From assembly GCF_019428685.1 (NCBI RefSeq), contig NZ_CP080095.1, positions 4,862,882 through 4,926,881 on the forward strand: a stretch of 64,000 nt of DNA, given 5' to 3'. Below, one piece after another: positions 9,182 to 18,121 of this stretch; positions within the stretch are counted from its first letter, which is position 1, and each line of letters opens with the position of its first letter. The translations under genes were made by a program, and so were the position numbers. Origin of the DNA: Paraburkholderia edwinii. GTDB lineage: Bacteria; Pseudomonadota; Gammaproteobacteria; Burkholderiales; Burkholderiaceae. Below the pieces are notes generated by a model that saw only the letters and a program-made list of their open reading frames with translations, was not told the origin of the DNA and searched no databases.

Positions 9182-9375
9182 ATTATCAAGATAGAACCCG
9201 GCCAAGCGGACATTCGCAATCCGCAGCCTCAGCCACTTGTCAATCATGTCGATCATGGAAGCCCTCGCAATGTGTTCGAAGAACAAGCATCGTGCCGGGC
9301 AAAGCGCGCTACATCAATATGCCGAAAGATGTAGTCCGAATTAATATTCAACCGCGAGAATTCTGAGGAAAGAAA

Positions 9376-9406
9376 TAAAAAAAGCCCGCTTGAAAGCGGG
9401 CTTTTT
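9376..9406 (-). terminator. Terminator downstream of lipA
   Basis: A 9-bp stem (AGCCCGCTT / AAGCGGGCT) with a 2-base loop is flanked by A and T runs on both sides, so it could act in both directions. It lies about 30 bases beyond the lipA stop. The rest of the 9182-9435 interval shows no gene. Confidence 0.85.
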
Positions 9407-9435
9407 GGATCGATCGGAGTAAGGGCGCGGTGTCT

Positions 9436-10446
9436 TCAGACCACTCCTGCTCCGTGCGCCTGTACATCGGCATGGTAGCTCGAACGCACCATCGCGCCGA
9501 CGGCGGCGTGTGTGAAGCCCATCTTGTAGGCTTCCTCTTCGTACATCTTGAAAGTATCGGGGTGCACGTAGGCGCGCACCGGCAGATGGTGTTCCGATGG
9601 CTGCAGATACTGGCCGATCGTCAGCATGTCCACGTCGTGCGCGCGCAGGTCGCGCATCACCTGCAGAATTTCTTCCTCGGTTTCGCCAAGCCCCACCATC
9701 AGGCCGGACTTCGTCGCGACATTCGGATGCAACGCCTTGAAGTCTTTGAGCAGCTTCAGCGAGTGCGCGTAGTCCGAGCCCGGGCGCGCTTCCTTATACA
9801 GACGCGGCACCGTCTCCAGGTTGTGATTCATCACGTCGGGCGGAGCCGCATTCAGAATGCCGAGCGCGCGATCGAGGCGGCCACGGAAGTCCGGCGTCAG
9901 AATCTCGATGCGCGTCTCGGGCGACAACTCGCGCGTCTTCTCGATGCATTCGACGAAGTGCGCCGCGCCGCCATCGCGCAGATCGTCGCGATCGACGCTC
10001 GTGATCACCACGTACTTCAGTTTCAGCGCCGCAATCGTGCGTGCGAGATTGAGCGGCTCATCCGCATCGAGCGGGTCGGGCCGGCCGTGGCCGACATCGC
10101 AGAACGGGCAACGGCGCGTGCACTTGTCGCCCATGATCATGAACGTGGCCGTGCCCTTGCCGAAGCATTCGCCGATATTCGGGCAGCTCGCTTCCTCGCA
10201 CACCGTGTGCAGGTTGTGCTCGCGCAGGATCTGTTTGATCTCGGTGAAGCGCGAATTGCCGGTTGCCGCTTTCACGCGGATCCAGTCCGGCTTCTTGAGT
10301 TTTTCGATCGGAACGATTTTGATCGGAATGCGCGCCGTTTTCGCCTGGGCTTTCTGCTTGGCGGTGGCGTCGTAGGCGGCGGATGCAGGTGCCGCGCCAG
10401 CGTTAGGAGCGGATTGGCCTGCGGGGTTCGCGGTAACGTCAGTCAT
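9436..10446 (-). CDS. lipA: Lipoyl synthase
   Basis: 336 residues from ATG 10446. A radical-SAM enzyme that inserts sulfur at C6 and C8 of octanoyl groups on carrier proteins. The SAM-cluster motif CTRRCPFC and the auxiliary-cluster cysteines in [12 protein letters not shown] are visible, as is the conserved C-terminal RSSYHA. The first 45 residues are an Ala/Pro-rich extension. The start overlaps the lipB stop by 8 bases (ATGACTGA), so the pair is translationally coupled; LipB supplies its octanoylated substrate. Confidence 0.96.
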   Translation of the reverse strand: MTDVTANPAGQSAPNAGAAPASAAYDATAKQKAQAKTARIPIKIVPIEKLKKPDWIRVKAATGNSRFTEIKQILREHNLHTVCEEASCPNIGECFGKGTATFMIMGDKCTRRCPFCDVGHGRPDPLDADEPLNLARTIAALKLKYVVITSVDRDDLRDGGAAHFVECIEKTRELSPETRIEILTPDFRGRLDRALGILNAAPPDVMNHNLETVPRLYKEARPGSDYAHSLKLLKDFKALHPNVATKSGLMVGLGETEEEILQVMRDLRAHDVDMLTIGQYLQPSEHHLPVRAYVHPDTFKMYEEEAYKMGFTHAAVGAMVRSSYHADVQAHGAGVV

Positions 10447-11290
10447 TCGTTCGTTCCAGTGAGGCGGTGGCGGCACCGGCCTGCGATTGGGCGGAGTGGG
10501 CGGCGGCTGTAGCAACGCCGTCGATGTGTGCGGTAAGACGTGCGGCCAGCGTGCGAGCTACATCGGTCCAGCCCGCATTCGCGCCAAGTGTTGCCATGTC
10601 CACCGTTTCGAGTCCGGCGTAACCGCACGGGTTGATTGCGAAAAACGGCTCCAGGTCCATCTTCACGTTCAGGCTTACGCCGTGATAACTGCAGCCGTTG
10701 CGGATCTTGAGGCCCAACGCGGCGATTTTGGCGCCGGCGTGCTGCCCTGCGGAAGGCCCCGGCGCGACATAAATACCCGGCGCGCCGACCTTGCGTTCTC
10801 CGGCCAGATTATACGCCGCGAGCGTTTCGATCACGGCCGCTTCAATGCGCGTGACAAGCTCGCGCACCATTAGTTTGCGGCGGCGCAAATCGAGCAGCAG
10901 ATAAGCGACGACCTGGCCGGGACCGTGGTACGTGATCTGCCCGCCGCGATCGACCTTGACGAGCGGTATGCCGCTATCGGCTGCAAGCAGATGCGCAGGG
11001 TCGCCCGCCTGCCCGAGTGTGAAAACCGGCGGGTGTTCGACAAGCCAGATTTCGTCGACGGTTTCCGCGGTGCGCGCTTCGGTGAAGGCACGCATCGCAT
11101 CGAAGCTCAGCTGATAGGGCTCAGCGCCGCGCCAACGCAGCAGAACAGGTGCAGCGAGAGCCGCACAAGCGGAGACAGACGCCGTGGCAGCGCCAGCGGG
11201 GTTGTCAACGGAAGCCGTTTCAGACAGCGCCGCTCCGGCAGCGACAGTGCTGGAAGGCGCGACAGGCAGGGTAACCGGCGTGGCACACAT
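10439..11290 (-). CDS. lipB: Octanoyl-[acyl-carrier protein]:protein octanoyltransferase
   Basis: 283 residues. Signature [12 protein letters not shown], the catalytic Lys region [11 protein letters not shown], and the catalytic Cys in INPCGYAGL are present. It moves octanoate from ACP to apo-lipoyl domains, the first step of lipoate assembly completed by LipA. The first 48 residues are Ala/Ser/Thr-rich and unlike compact LipB proteins, but no better internal start is visible. It is followed directly by lipA. Confidence 0.95.
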   Translation of the reverse strand: MCATPVTLPVAPSSTVAAGAALSETASVDNPAGAATASVSACAALAAPVLLRWRGAEPYQLSFDAMRAFTEARTAETVDEIWLVEHPPVFTLGQAGDPAHLLAADSGIPLVKVDRGGQITYHGPGQVVAYLLLDLRRRKLMVRELVTRIEAAVIETLAAYNLAGERKVGAPGIYVAPGPSAGQHAGAKIAALGLKIRNGCSYHGVSLNVKMDLEPFFAINPCGYAGLETVDMATLGANAGWTDVARTLAARLTAHIDGVATAAAHSAQSQAGAATASLERTND

Positions 11291-11442
11291 GATTGCGCAA
11301 GTTTACCGAAATCTTGCGCGCCTCGCCGGGTGTGGCGCGATCCGCGAAACAAATGACCGCTCGCAAACGCGTGGCGCCCGCTTCAACCCCGCTTCAACGC
11401 CGTTCCAACGCCTTGTTCGTCATACGTTACGTTTCGCTAACT

Positions 11443-11769
11443 TCATACGGTTCGCCAGCCACCGCGCACCCGCATGCCGATCTGCTCCGCAACACGCGCA
11501 AACCAGTTGACCGCCCGCTCGTTGGCGCGCTTCGGCACATAGAAGACGACGCACGCGTGCGTGCCGCCTTCGGCGCTCAGCCACAGCCGCTCGCCGCGCC
11601 GCAAGCGCAGCGTCTTGCCGGGTTCGAGCCAGTAATCCTCGACGTCATTGCTGCGCGTAACCCATACCGCGCCACCGTGAACCGTCAGCCGCGTGCTGTT
11701 CGTGACGCGCAGCGGCACCGTTTCGCCATGGCCGACTTCGAACCAGATGCTAGAGGAAATTTCTCGCAT
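11443..11769 (-). CDS. DUF2917 domain protein
   Basis: 108 residues with a cupin-like beta pattern (GETVPLRVTNSTRLTVHGGAVWVTR ... YWLEPGKTLRLRRGERLWL), matching the betaproteobacterial DUF2917 family of unknown function. AGAGGG lies 4 bases before the ATG. It is divergent from the adjacent LysR-type regulator across 99 bases, so it may be a target of that regulator. Confidence 0.75.
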   Translation of the reverse strand: MREISSSIWFEVGHGETVPLRVTNSTRLTVHGGAVWVTRSNDVEDYWLEPGKTLRLRRGERLWLSAEGGTHACVVFYVPKRANERAVNWFARVAEQIGMRVRGGWRTV

Positions 11770-11838
11770 GACACCCTCTCAAAAAAGCGTTCCATGGCTA
11801 GAATCGTAGTCACGACAAGGGCTTGCACCAAACGATCA

Positions 11839-11862
11839 TTTTTCACGGATATGTGAGAAAAA
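11839..11862. promoter_or_regulatory. Candidate LysR-type operator between DUF2917 gene and regulator
   Basis: TTTTTCAC and GTGAGAAAAA form an imperfect inverted repeat separated by 6 bases, containing a TCAC-N6-GTGA core. It lies just upstream of the regulator ATG at 11869, the usual place for LysR-family autoregulation. Confidence 0.5.
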
Positions 11863-11868
11863 TTAGCA

Positions 11869-12879
11869 ATGGACCTTCGCGATCTCCCCACCCTCAACGC
11901 GGTCAAGGCATTCGAAGCCGCCGCGCGTCACGAAAGCTTTTCACGCGCCGCCGACGAGCTGTTCGTCACGCACGGCGCGGTGAGCCATCAGATCCGGGCA
12001 CTCGAAGCGGAGCTCGGCGTCACGCTTTTCACCCGCGAGGGCAAGCGCCTGCGGCTGACCGACGTCGGCCGGCGTTACGCGGTGCGCGTGCGTACGGCGC
12101 TCGTCACGCTCGCGGAAGCGACGCGTGAAATTCGCGCGAGCGATCGCGAAAGGCGGCTCGTGGTATCGATCCTGCCGTCGTTCGCGGCACGCTGGATCAC
12201 GCCTCGTGTCGGCAGCTTCATTGAAGCGCATCCGCAGTGGGATCTCGAGTTGCAGACGAGCAACGTGCTCGTCGACTTCGCACGCGACGACGTCGACATC
12301 GCAATCCGGTTCGGCTACGGCCGGTATCCGGGGCTGAACGTCGAGATGCTGCTCGAAGAGGTGTTCTTTCCGGCCTGCACGCCCGATTTCAACGGCGGCA
12401 AGCTGCCGAGGACGCCCGCCGAGCTCGCCAGCCTGCCGCTGCTGCGCTCAGACGATCAGTTGTGGAAGCGATGGTTCGACGCGGCGGATCTGCCGGACTG
12501 GCCTGAACCGAGCCGCGGCGTGCTGTATCAGGATTCGTCGAACCTGCTGCAGGCCGCGCTGGACGGCCAGGGTGTCGCGCTCACACGCCGTGCGCTGGCG
12601 ATGCAGGAAATCGCGGAAGGACGGCTCGTGCGGCTATTCAATATCGATGGCCCGAGCCCATGGCAATACTTTTTTGTCTGCCCGCCGCAGTTGCGGCACA
12701 CGCCGCGCGTCGAGGCGTTTCATGACTGGATTTTTAGCGAAGCGCAACTGTTCAGGGCGCAACTCGAAGCGGTTTGCACAGGCACGGGCGCGCCGAAGAA
12801 TCGGGCGCGGGCGCGCACGAAGGCACAACCCGCCCAGACAGCGATTACAGAACCACCTTCACCATCGGATGCCCGGTAA
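11869..12879 (+). CDS. LysR-family transcriptional regulator, GcvA-like
   Basis: 336 residues. The N-terminal winged helix has the GcvA-subgroup signature (DLPTLNAVKAFEAAARHESFSRAADEL, then THGAVSHQIRALE). The effector domain continues with FAARWITPR and DVDIAIRFGYG, typical of GcvA/AmpR-type regulators. The C-terminal 35 residues are a low-complexity tail. The 3' end overlaps the convergent DUF493 gene by 35 bases. A divergent DUF2917 gene is a plausible target. The effector molecule cannot be told from the sequence. Confidence 0.85.
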   Translation: MDLRDLPTLNAVKAFEAAARHESFSRAADELFVTHGAVSHQIRALEAELGVTLFTREGKRLRLTDVGRRYAVRVRTALVTLAEATREIRASDRERRLVVSILPSFAARWITPRVGSFIEAHPQWDLELQTSNVLVDFARDDVDIAIRFGYGRYPGLNVEMLLEEVFFPACTPDFNGGKLPRTPAELASLPLLRSDDQLWKRWFDAADLPDWPEPSRGVLYQDSSNLLQAALDGQGVALTRRALAMQEIAEGRLVRLFNIDGPSPWQYFFVCPPQLRHTPRVEAFHDWIFSEAQLFRAQLEAVCTGTGAPKNRARARTKAQPAQTAITEPPSPSDAR

Positions 12880-13114
12880 GCGCGCGATAGATATCGTCGA
12901 GGTGCTCGCGATTCTGCGCACGCACCGTCACGGTCAAACCGGTGTAGTTGCCGCCGCTCGACGGCCGCGTTTCGATGCGCGCGGCGTCGAAACTGCTGTC
13001 GAATTGCAAGATCACCGCGGCGATCGTCGTAGTGAACTCGGGGTGCGATTTGCCCATTACCTTGATCGGGAAATCGCACGGGAAGTCGATCAATGATTCT
13101 TTCCCGGCGCTCAT
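12845..13114 (-). CDS. DUF493 (YbeD-like) family protein
   Basis: 89 residues from ATG 13114, which has a strong AAGGAGG site. FPCDFPIKVMGK and the C-terminal HPMVKVVL match the YbeD/DUF493 family, a small ferredoxin-like ACT-type fold often encoded beside lipB. Function is unknown; a link to lipoate assembly is suggested only by gene neighbourhood. It is on the same strand as dacC upstream and overlaps the regulator gene 3' end. Confidence 0.85.
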   Translation of the reverse strand: MSAGKESLIDFPCDFPIKVMGKSHPEFTTTIAAVILQFDSSFDAARIETRPSSGGNYTGLTVTVRAQNREHLDDIYRALTGHPMVKVVL

Positions 13115-13224
13115 ACCATCGCCTCCTTGCGACAAGCCGCGCACGCACCATTGCGGCACGCGCGCGGCGATTGAACCGGCGGAACGGGTGACGCCAATCT
13201 GCGGCGCCAACCGCCCCCGCAGGC

Positions 13225-14448
13225 TTACTTCTTCTTGTTGAACATCAACATCAACGAATCCCACACGCGGCCAACGACGCCCGCCTGCGGCACCGGCTGC
13301 AACGCGACCACCGGGAATTGAGCAAGCGTCTTGCCATCCGACACGAGCTTCGCCGTGCCGATCTGCTGGCCCGCCGTGATCGGTGCAATCAACGGATCGG
13401 CATGCTCGACCTGCGGCTTGAGCTTGTCGCCGAGGCCCTTCGGCACGGTGATGTACTGGTCGGTATTCACGCCGATCTTGACCGTATCCTGCGTGCCCTT
13501 GTACACACGCGGCGTTTCGATGACCTGCCCCGCCTTATACAGGCGCACGACGTCGTACGCGCTATAGCCGTAATTCAGCATCTTGAGGCTGTCCTGCACG
13601 CGGTCGTGTTCCTTCGGCTCGCCCATCATCACCGTGACGAGGCGGCGCGACGCATCGGCCATGCCCGGCACAGGACGCTTCGCCGTCGCGATCAGGCAGT
13701 AGCCTGCAGCTTCCGTGTGTCCCGTCTTCAGCCCGTCGACGGTCGGATCGAGCCACAGCAGGCGGTTACGGTTCGGCTGCTTGATCTTGTTGTAGGTGAA
13801 TTCCTTGACCGAGAAGATGCTGTAGTAATCGGGATAGTCGCGAATCAGGCGCGCCGACAGCACGGCGAGGTCGCCCGCGGTCGTGTAGTGCTGCGCGTCG
13901 GGCATGCCGTTCACGTCGGCGAAGTGCGTGTTCTTCATGCCGAGCTTTTGCGCTTCCGCGTTCATCATCGTGACGAACTGCGTTTCCGTGCCGCCGACGA
14001 GTTCCGCCAGCGCGATCGCCGCATCGTTACCCGACTGCACGATCATGCCGTAGACGAGGTCGTGCACGGTTACCGGCTTGTTTGCTTCGATGAACATGCG
14101 CGATTCGTCGTTGCGCACGCGGCGCACCGCGACGCTCGGCATCACGGTCTGATCCATCGAGATCTTCTTCGAATCGAGCGCCTGGAACACCAGATATGCG
14201 GTCATCAGCTTCGTGAGCGACGCGGGCTCGACGCGCTCGTCCGGATTGCCCGACGCGAGCACCTGGTTGCTCGTCGCATCGATGAGAACCCATGAGCGCG
14301 CATTCACGGCCGGCGGCGGCACCTGTGCGAACGCGCTGCTCGCGGCGACCAGCGACGCGGGCAGCACGACGCCGAGCATCACGGCGCGGCTAATGGATTG
14401 GGGAACGAAAGACGCCAGTGACGGGAAGCCGGAATTGGAAAAGCGCAT
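13225..14448 (-). CDS. dacC: D-alanyl-D-alanine carboxypeptidase (PBP5/6 type)
   Basis: 407 residues from ATG 14448 (a TTG further upstream is less likely). The signal peptide ends near SSAFAQ. Catalytic motifs of the family: SLTK (SxxK), SGN in QSGNDAAI, and KTG in DGLKTGHTEAAG. A C-terminal beta domain is followed by a likely amphipathic membrane anchor (GRVWDSLMLMFNKKK). It trims the terminal D-Ala from peptidoglycan pentapeptides in the periplasm. The symbol dacC versus dacA is by family resemblance only. Confidence 0.92.
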   Translation of the reverse strand: MRFSNSGFPSLASFVPQSISRAVMLGVVLPASLVAASSAFAQVPPPAVNARSWVLIDATSNQVLASGNPDERVEPASLTKLMTAYLVFQALDSKKISMDQTVMPSVAVRRVRNDESRMFIEANKPVTVHDLVYGMIVQSGNDAAIALAELVGGTETQFVTMMNAEAQKLGMKNTHFADVNGMPDAQHYTTAGDLAVLSARLIRDYPDYYSIFSVKEFTYNKIKQPNRNRLLWLDPTVDGLKTGHTEAAGYCLIATAKRPVPGMADASRRLVTVMMGEPKEHDRVQDSLKMLNYGYSAYDVVRLYKAGQVIETPRVYKGTQDTVKIGVNTDQYITVPKGLGDKLKPQVEHADPLIAPITAGQQIGTAKLVSDGKTLAQFPVVALQPVPQAGVVGRVWDSLMLMFNKKK

Positions 14449-14840
14449 AGGATCGGTTCGGGCAGAAATGAGCAATCACGCGTGAGCGGCGCGCAGTGTG
14501 GACAAGCCGGTCAGCACGCGTCGCACCGCACTCACTGCGCGCGCCCTCGAAGAGGACGACGGCAAGGGCAGCGCGGCGCTTCTTGGACTGCCGGCTAAAG
14601 AATCGGTTCGCGCAACGCGCCTCGCATCCGTCGCGGCGCGCATGGAAAAACGATGCGTGGTCAATGCATGATCGACGCGGAATCATTGCACGATGCCTGC
14701 GGCGGAATTGGGGCGCTGCGCCCAAAAAAGAGCGCCCATTATACGCGCCGCGGAACCACATTTTTGCAGCCTGGCCCCGCTTTTTACCGCGATTTACCGC
14801 TTAAGTGTTGTGTTCGCGCATCTTGCCGCGCGCGCAATGC
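14449..14840. other. Intergenic region, no gene recognised
   Basis: 392 bases upstream of the carboxypeptidase gene. Several short frames are open but none has a ribosome site or recognisable protein. It presumably holds the dacC promoter; no clear -35/-10 pair was identified. Confidence 0.5.
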
Positions 14841-15467
14841 TCAACGCCAGGCGTCGAGGATGATGCGCTTCAGAATGTGCAGCTTGCGATGCAGAAAATG
14901 CTCGGCGCCCGGGATCACGACGACCGGCAGTTCCTGCGGCGTCGCCCAGTCGAATACCGATTGAAGCGGCACCGTCTCGTCGATTTCGCCGTGAATCACG
15001 AGTGTATTTTCCGGCACCGGCACGACATCCCAGCGGCTCGCCGCGGTACCGACGAACACGATTCGCTCGATCGCGCGGCCTTCTTCGCGAAGGCGCGCCG
15101 CGACATGCGACAGCACGAAGGTGCCGAACGAAAAACCCGCGAGCACGAGCGGCATGTCGGCCTGACCCGGCTGTGCGCGCATGTAATCGAGCACCGCGCG
15201 CAGGTCGTCCTGTTCGCCGATGCCGTTGTCGTGCTCGCCCTCGGTCGCACCGACGCCGCGAAAATTCGCGCGGTACGTCACGTACTTCAGTTGCACGAGC
15301 GTGCGCGCGAGCGTCTGCGCAACCTTGTTGTCCATCGAGCCGCCAAAGAGCGGATGCGGATGCGCGACGAGCGCGATGCCGCGCGGCTCGCCATCGGGGA
15401 GGTCGAGCGCGACTTCGATCTTGCCGACAGGACCGTCGATCAGGAACTTCTGCGTTTGAGCATTCAT
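14841..15467 (-). CDS. Alpha/beta hydrolase (COG2945-like)
   Basis: 208 residues. AHPHPLFGGSMDNKV near the N-terminus, the nucleophile elbow GFSFG, an Asp/Glu acid region (HGEIDETVP) and a late His (GAEHFLHRK) form a serine hydrolase triad. The family is small, cytoplasmic and dienelactone-hydrolase-like; the substrate is unknown. The next gene downstream on the same strand is the carboxypeptidase, but 392 bases separate them. Confidence 0.8.
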   Translation of the reverse strand: MNAQTQKFLIDGPVGKIEVALDLPDGEPRGIALVAHPHPLFGGSMDNKVAQTLARTLVQLKYVTYRANFRGVGATEGEHDNGIGEQDDLRAVLDYMRAQPGQADMPLVLAGFSFGTFVLSHVAARLREEGRAIERIVFVGTAASRWDVVPVPENTLVIHGEIDETVPLQSVFDWATPQELPVVVIPGAEHFLHRKLHILKRIILDAWR

Positions 15468-15614
15468 TGGCGCCGCTTCCGGGTCAATTGATAGATAGGG
15501 ATGGGTCGAGTGACGTGTCGATGCGAGTTGCAGCTAGCGTCGCTGCGTGCGTCGATTCTCACGAGCCGAACCGCGACTCGAACCGCGGCATCGATTGTTG
15601 ATTGATGAGTCGAA

Positions 15615-15938
15615 TTACTGATCGATTCTCAGACGCTCGACCACTTTACCGTTCAGAAGATGCGATTCGACGATCTCGTCGATATCGCTCTCGTCGACGT
15701 ACGTGTACCACGTGCCTTCCGGATAGACGACGATGGTCGGCCCTTCTTCGCAGCGGTCGAGACACCCTGCCTTGTTGATGCGCACATTGCCCGGACCGGC
15801 AAGGCCCAGCTGCTTCACGCGCTTTTTCGCGTATTCCTGCATTTCCTGAGCGTTGCAGTTGGCGCAGCACGGGCGCGTCGCCTCCGGTCCACGCTGGTTC
15901 AGGCAAAAGAAAACGTGATATTTGAAATGAGGATCCAT
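15615..15938 (-). CDS. Thioredoxin-like [2Fe-2S] ferredoxin
   Basis: 107 residues from ATG 15938; ATG 15944 is an alternative. HVFFCLNQR, CCANCNAQ and the C-terminal pair in AGCLDRCEEGP match the Shethna/Aquifex-type thioredoxin-fold [2Fe-2S] ferredoxins. It likely carries electrons in the cytoplasm; the partner is not indicated by its neighbours. Confidence 0.85.
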   Translation of the reverse strand: MDPHFKYHVFFCLNQRGPEATRPCCANCNAQEMQEYAKKRVKQLGLAGPGNVRINKAGCLDRCEEGPTIVVYPEGTWYTYVDESDIDEIVESHLLNGKVVERLRIDQ

Positions 15939-16084
15939 GGGCATTGGCGCTAAGGCGAAATGGTTTTGAAAGTGCGGAGCGCGGGGCAACCGAAAACTGC
16001 TGTATCGGTTCGAGGCTTCCGGCGAGAAGCGTCGTCGCTCGCTAGCTGATCCAACCAATTATAACGACCGCGTTCATGCGTCGC

Positions 16085-17257
16085 TCAGGCGCCGCGCCGC
16101 TTCCCGCCCCCACGCCGCCGCATAAGCCATGCACGCTCGGCCGAGAACGCGAGCCACACGAGCGCGGCATAGGGCCACGTCCACGCGAGCCAGCGCGCGA
16201 GCCCATTGAAATGCAGGTAACGGCCCTGCCGCCAGTCGGCCAGCACGACATCGAAATACGGGTTCACCGGCAGCAGATTGACGAACACCAGCGACGTGGC
16301 GAGCGCAAGCGCCGCCAGCGTCGCGCGCCATCCCGGCGGCAGCGCGGGCGCGAGCAGCACAGCGACGGTGCCGCACGCCAGACCGATCAACGCGCCGGGC
16401 GTCGCCCAATCGAATGCAAGGCCGCTTTGCGATTGCAGAAACGTCGCGCCTGCCTTGACCACGAGCGTCGCCACGATAAACGCCAGCAGCAACAGCCGGC
16501 GCGGCGCACGCGTGCGCATCGGCAGCGAAGCGAGCGCGCCGACCGCGAGCAGATTGAGCGCGGTAATGACGGCTTCCCAACCGTCGTCGGGCAGCCACGC
16601 CGCGACGAGCGCGGGCCACGCGAGCACGTGCCACGCGGCGGGCGTCCACGCGAGCAGCGTCTCCTGCATGCCCGCGTCGAAGCGTTGCCACAGCGCGTGC
16701 GGCCAATCGCCGAGACCGAACAGACGCGGCGCCGGGAACATCGTTGCAAACGGCCACAGCGCGGCGAGGCCGATGATCGCCGTGCTATCGCGCTCGAACC
16801 ACAGGAAGCGGATGCGGCGCAACAGCCCACGATCGAGCAGCGCGCCGGTCGCGGGCGACATCAGCGTTGCGCCGAGCAAGGCGCCGAGCGCATTCGCGGC
16901 CAGATCGAGATTCGACGCGATACGCGTCGGCAGATATGTTTGCCCCGCTTCCATCAGCGCGGAGAGCAGCGTGCCCGCGCCGAACGCGAGCGCGACCGCC
17001 AGCGCGCCCCGCACCCGCGGATAAACGGCGAGCACGACGAGCGCGCCAAACGGCACATAGCCGAGCACGTTCGTGACGACATCGAAAAGGGTGAGGTACT
17101 GCGGCATGGGATCGGTCAGGTACGCGAACGGCGCGATCCCAAGCGAACGCCATCCGAAAAACGGATACCACGAGCCGTAGACGACGAGCGCCGCATAGAG
17201 CGCAAGCGCCTGCCTTGCGAACGTCGACGGACGACGCTGCCACGGCTTGTCGGTCAT
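16085..17257 (-). CDS. VanZ-like multi-pass membrane protein
   Basis: 390 residues from ATG 17257. The first half carries a VanZ-type domain (LYAALVVYGSWYPFFGW, FDVVTNVLGYVPFGAL, ALMEAGQTYLPTRIASNLDLAANALGA read in pieces), and the second half adds several more hydrophobic helices, about ten in all. The function of such proteins is not settled; VanZ itself gives low-level teicoplanin resistance. The upstream neighbours are the MCE transport genes, 52 bases away on the same strand, so it may be co-transcribed with them. Confidence 0.8.
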   Translation of the reverse strand: MTDKPWQRRPSTFARQALALYAALVVYGSWYPFFGWRSLGIAPFAYLTDPMPQYLTLFDVVTNVLGYVPFGALVVLAVYPRVRGALAVALAFGAGTLLSALMEAGQTYLPTRIASNLDLAANALGALLGATLMSPATGALLDRGLLRRIRFLWFERDSTAIIGLAALWPFATMFPAPRLFGLGDWPHALWQRFDAGMQETLLAWTPAAWHVLAWPALVAAWLPDDGWEAVITALNLLAVGALASLPMRTRAPRRLLLLAFIVATLVVKAGATFLQSQSGLAFDWATPGALIGLACGTVAVLLAPALPPGWRATLAALALATSLVFVNLLPVNPYFDVVLADWRQGRYLHFNGLARWLAWTWPYAALVWLAFSAERAWLMRRRGGGKRRGA

Positions 17258-17309
17258 GCAGCGCTGCCTGGCGCGCGCGTCCCGCTCATTGCCCCGCTCA
17301 TCGCCCCAC

Positions 17310-18104
17310 TCATTGCCCGGCGACCAGCGCCTGCGCGCCAAGCCATGCGCTGATCTGCGCGACGAGATCGTCGCTGGCCGCCGCAAGCGCACGCGTGCCG
17401 CCCGCCGCATCGGGCGTGCTGGCCGGCGCGCGCGCGACAAACGTGTGCTGGCCGAGCACCTTGCCCTGGAAGGACAGCGTCGCGCGAGCAGTCACGGCGC
17501 CGTGGCTTTGCGTCTGTCCATCGAAATCCTGCTCGAACTCGTCGAGCTCGACCTTAAGCACCGGCGCATGCACGCCGTCGCCGCCAGTCAGCACCGTGCC
17601 ACGCGACGACAGCGCGCCGCGCAACCGTTGCGTGAGCAACATCGCGGGCGGCATCGTCCAGTGGCTGGTCGCGTAGGCTGCGGTGCGTTGTGCATCCGCG
17701 TAGCTCAAGCGGTAGATCACCTTGTCCGAGCCGAGCATCTCGGGCGCCGTGACGTCGAGCACCTTCACTGCCGGCAGCGGGCCGGCGCTGGCCACCTGCG
17801 CGGGCGGTCCGAGGTCGTAGCGGATGTCCGAAATCGCCGCGGGATTGCTCGCGCATCCGGCGAGCAGCATGCCGCCGGCGAGCGCCGCGGCAAGTGCGGG
17901 CATAAACGAGGACAAGCGCGAACGCACGGGCGAAGGCACGCGCGAGGGCACATGCGCCGGCACATGCCGCGGCATAACCGGCAACCTCAGCTCAGCCGAA
18001 CGCGCAGACATACGCGCAGCCAAACGCGTCGACATGCGCGCCGAAATAAGCGCCGCCATCATCAAAGTGCCGGACCGTACGAGTCGGTTGATCGTGCGTG
18101 ACAT
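17310..18104 (-). CDS. ABC-type MCE/Mla transport auxiliary lipoprotein
   Basis: 264 residues from ATG 18104, which has an AAGGAA site and follows the MCE gene stop by 17 bases. The lipobox LLAGC is at about residues 81-85, unusually late, preceded by an Arg/Met/Pro-rich stretch with repeated HVPxxVPS units. ATG 17903, right before the hydrophobic signal, would give a normal lipoprotein. The mature part (DIRYDLGPP ... APEMLGSDKVIYRLSY) matches the auxiliary lipoprotein family (PqiC/DUF330-like) that works with MCE proteins in lipid transfer across the periplasm. Confidence 0.82.
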   Translation of the reverse strand: MSRTINRLVRSGTLMMAALISARMSTRLAARMSARSAELRLPVMPRHVPAHVPSRVPSPVRSRLSSFMPALAAALAGGMLLAGCASNPAAISDIRYDLGPPAQVASAGPLPAVKVLDVTAPEMLGSDKVIYRLSYADAQRTAAYATSHWTMPPAMLLTQRLRGALSSRGTVLTGGDGVHAPVLKVELDEFEQDFDGQTQSHGAVTARATLSFQGKVLGQHTFVARAPASTPDAAGGTRALAAASDDLVAQISAWLGAQALVAGQ

Positions 18105-18121
18105 GAGCGTTCCTTTTCAGA

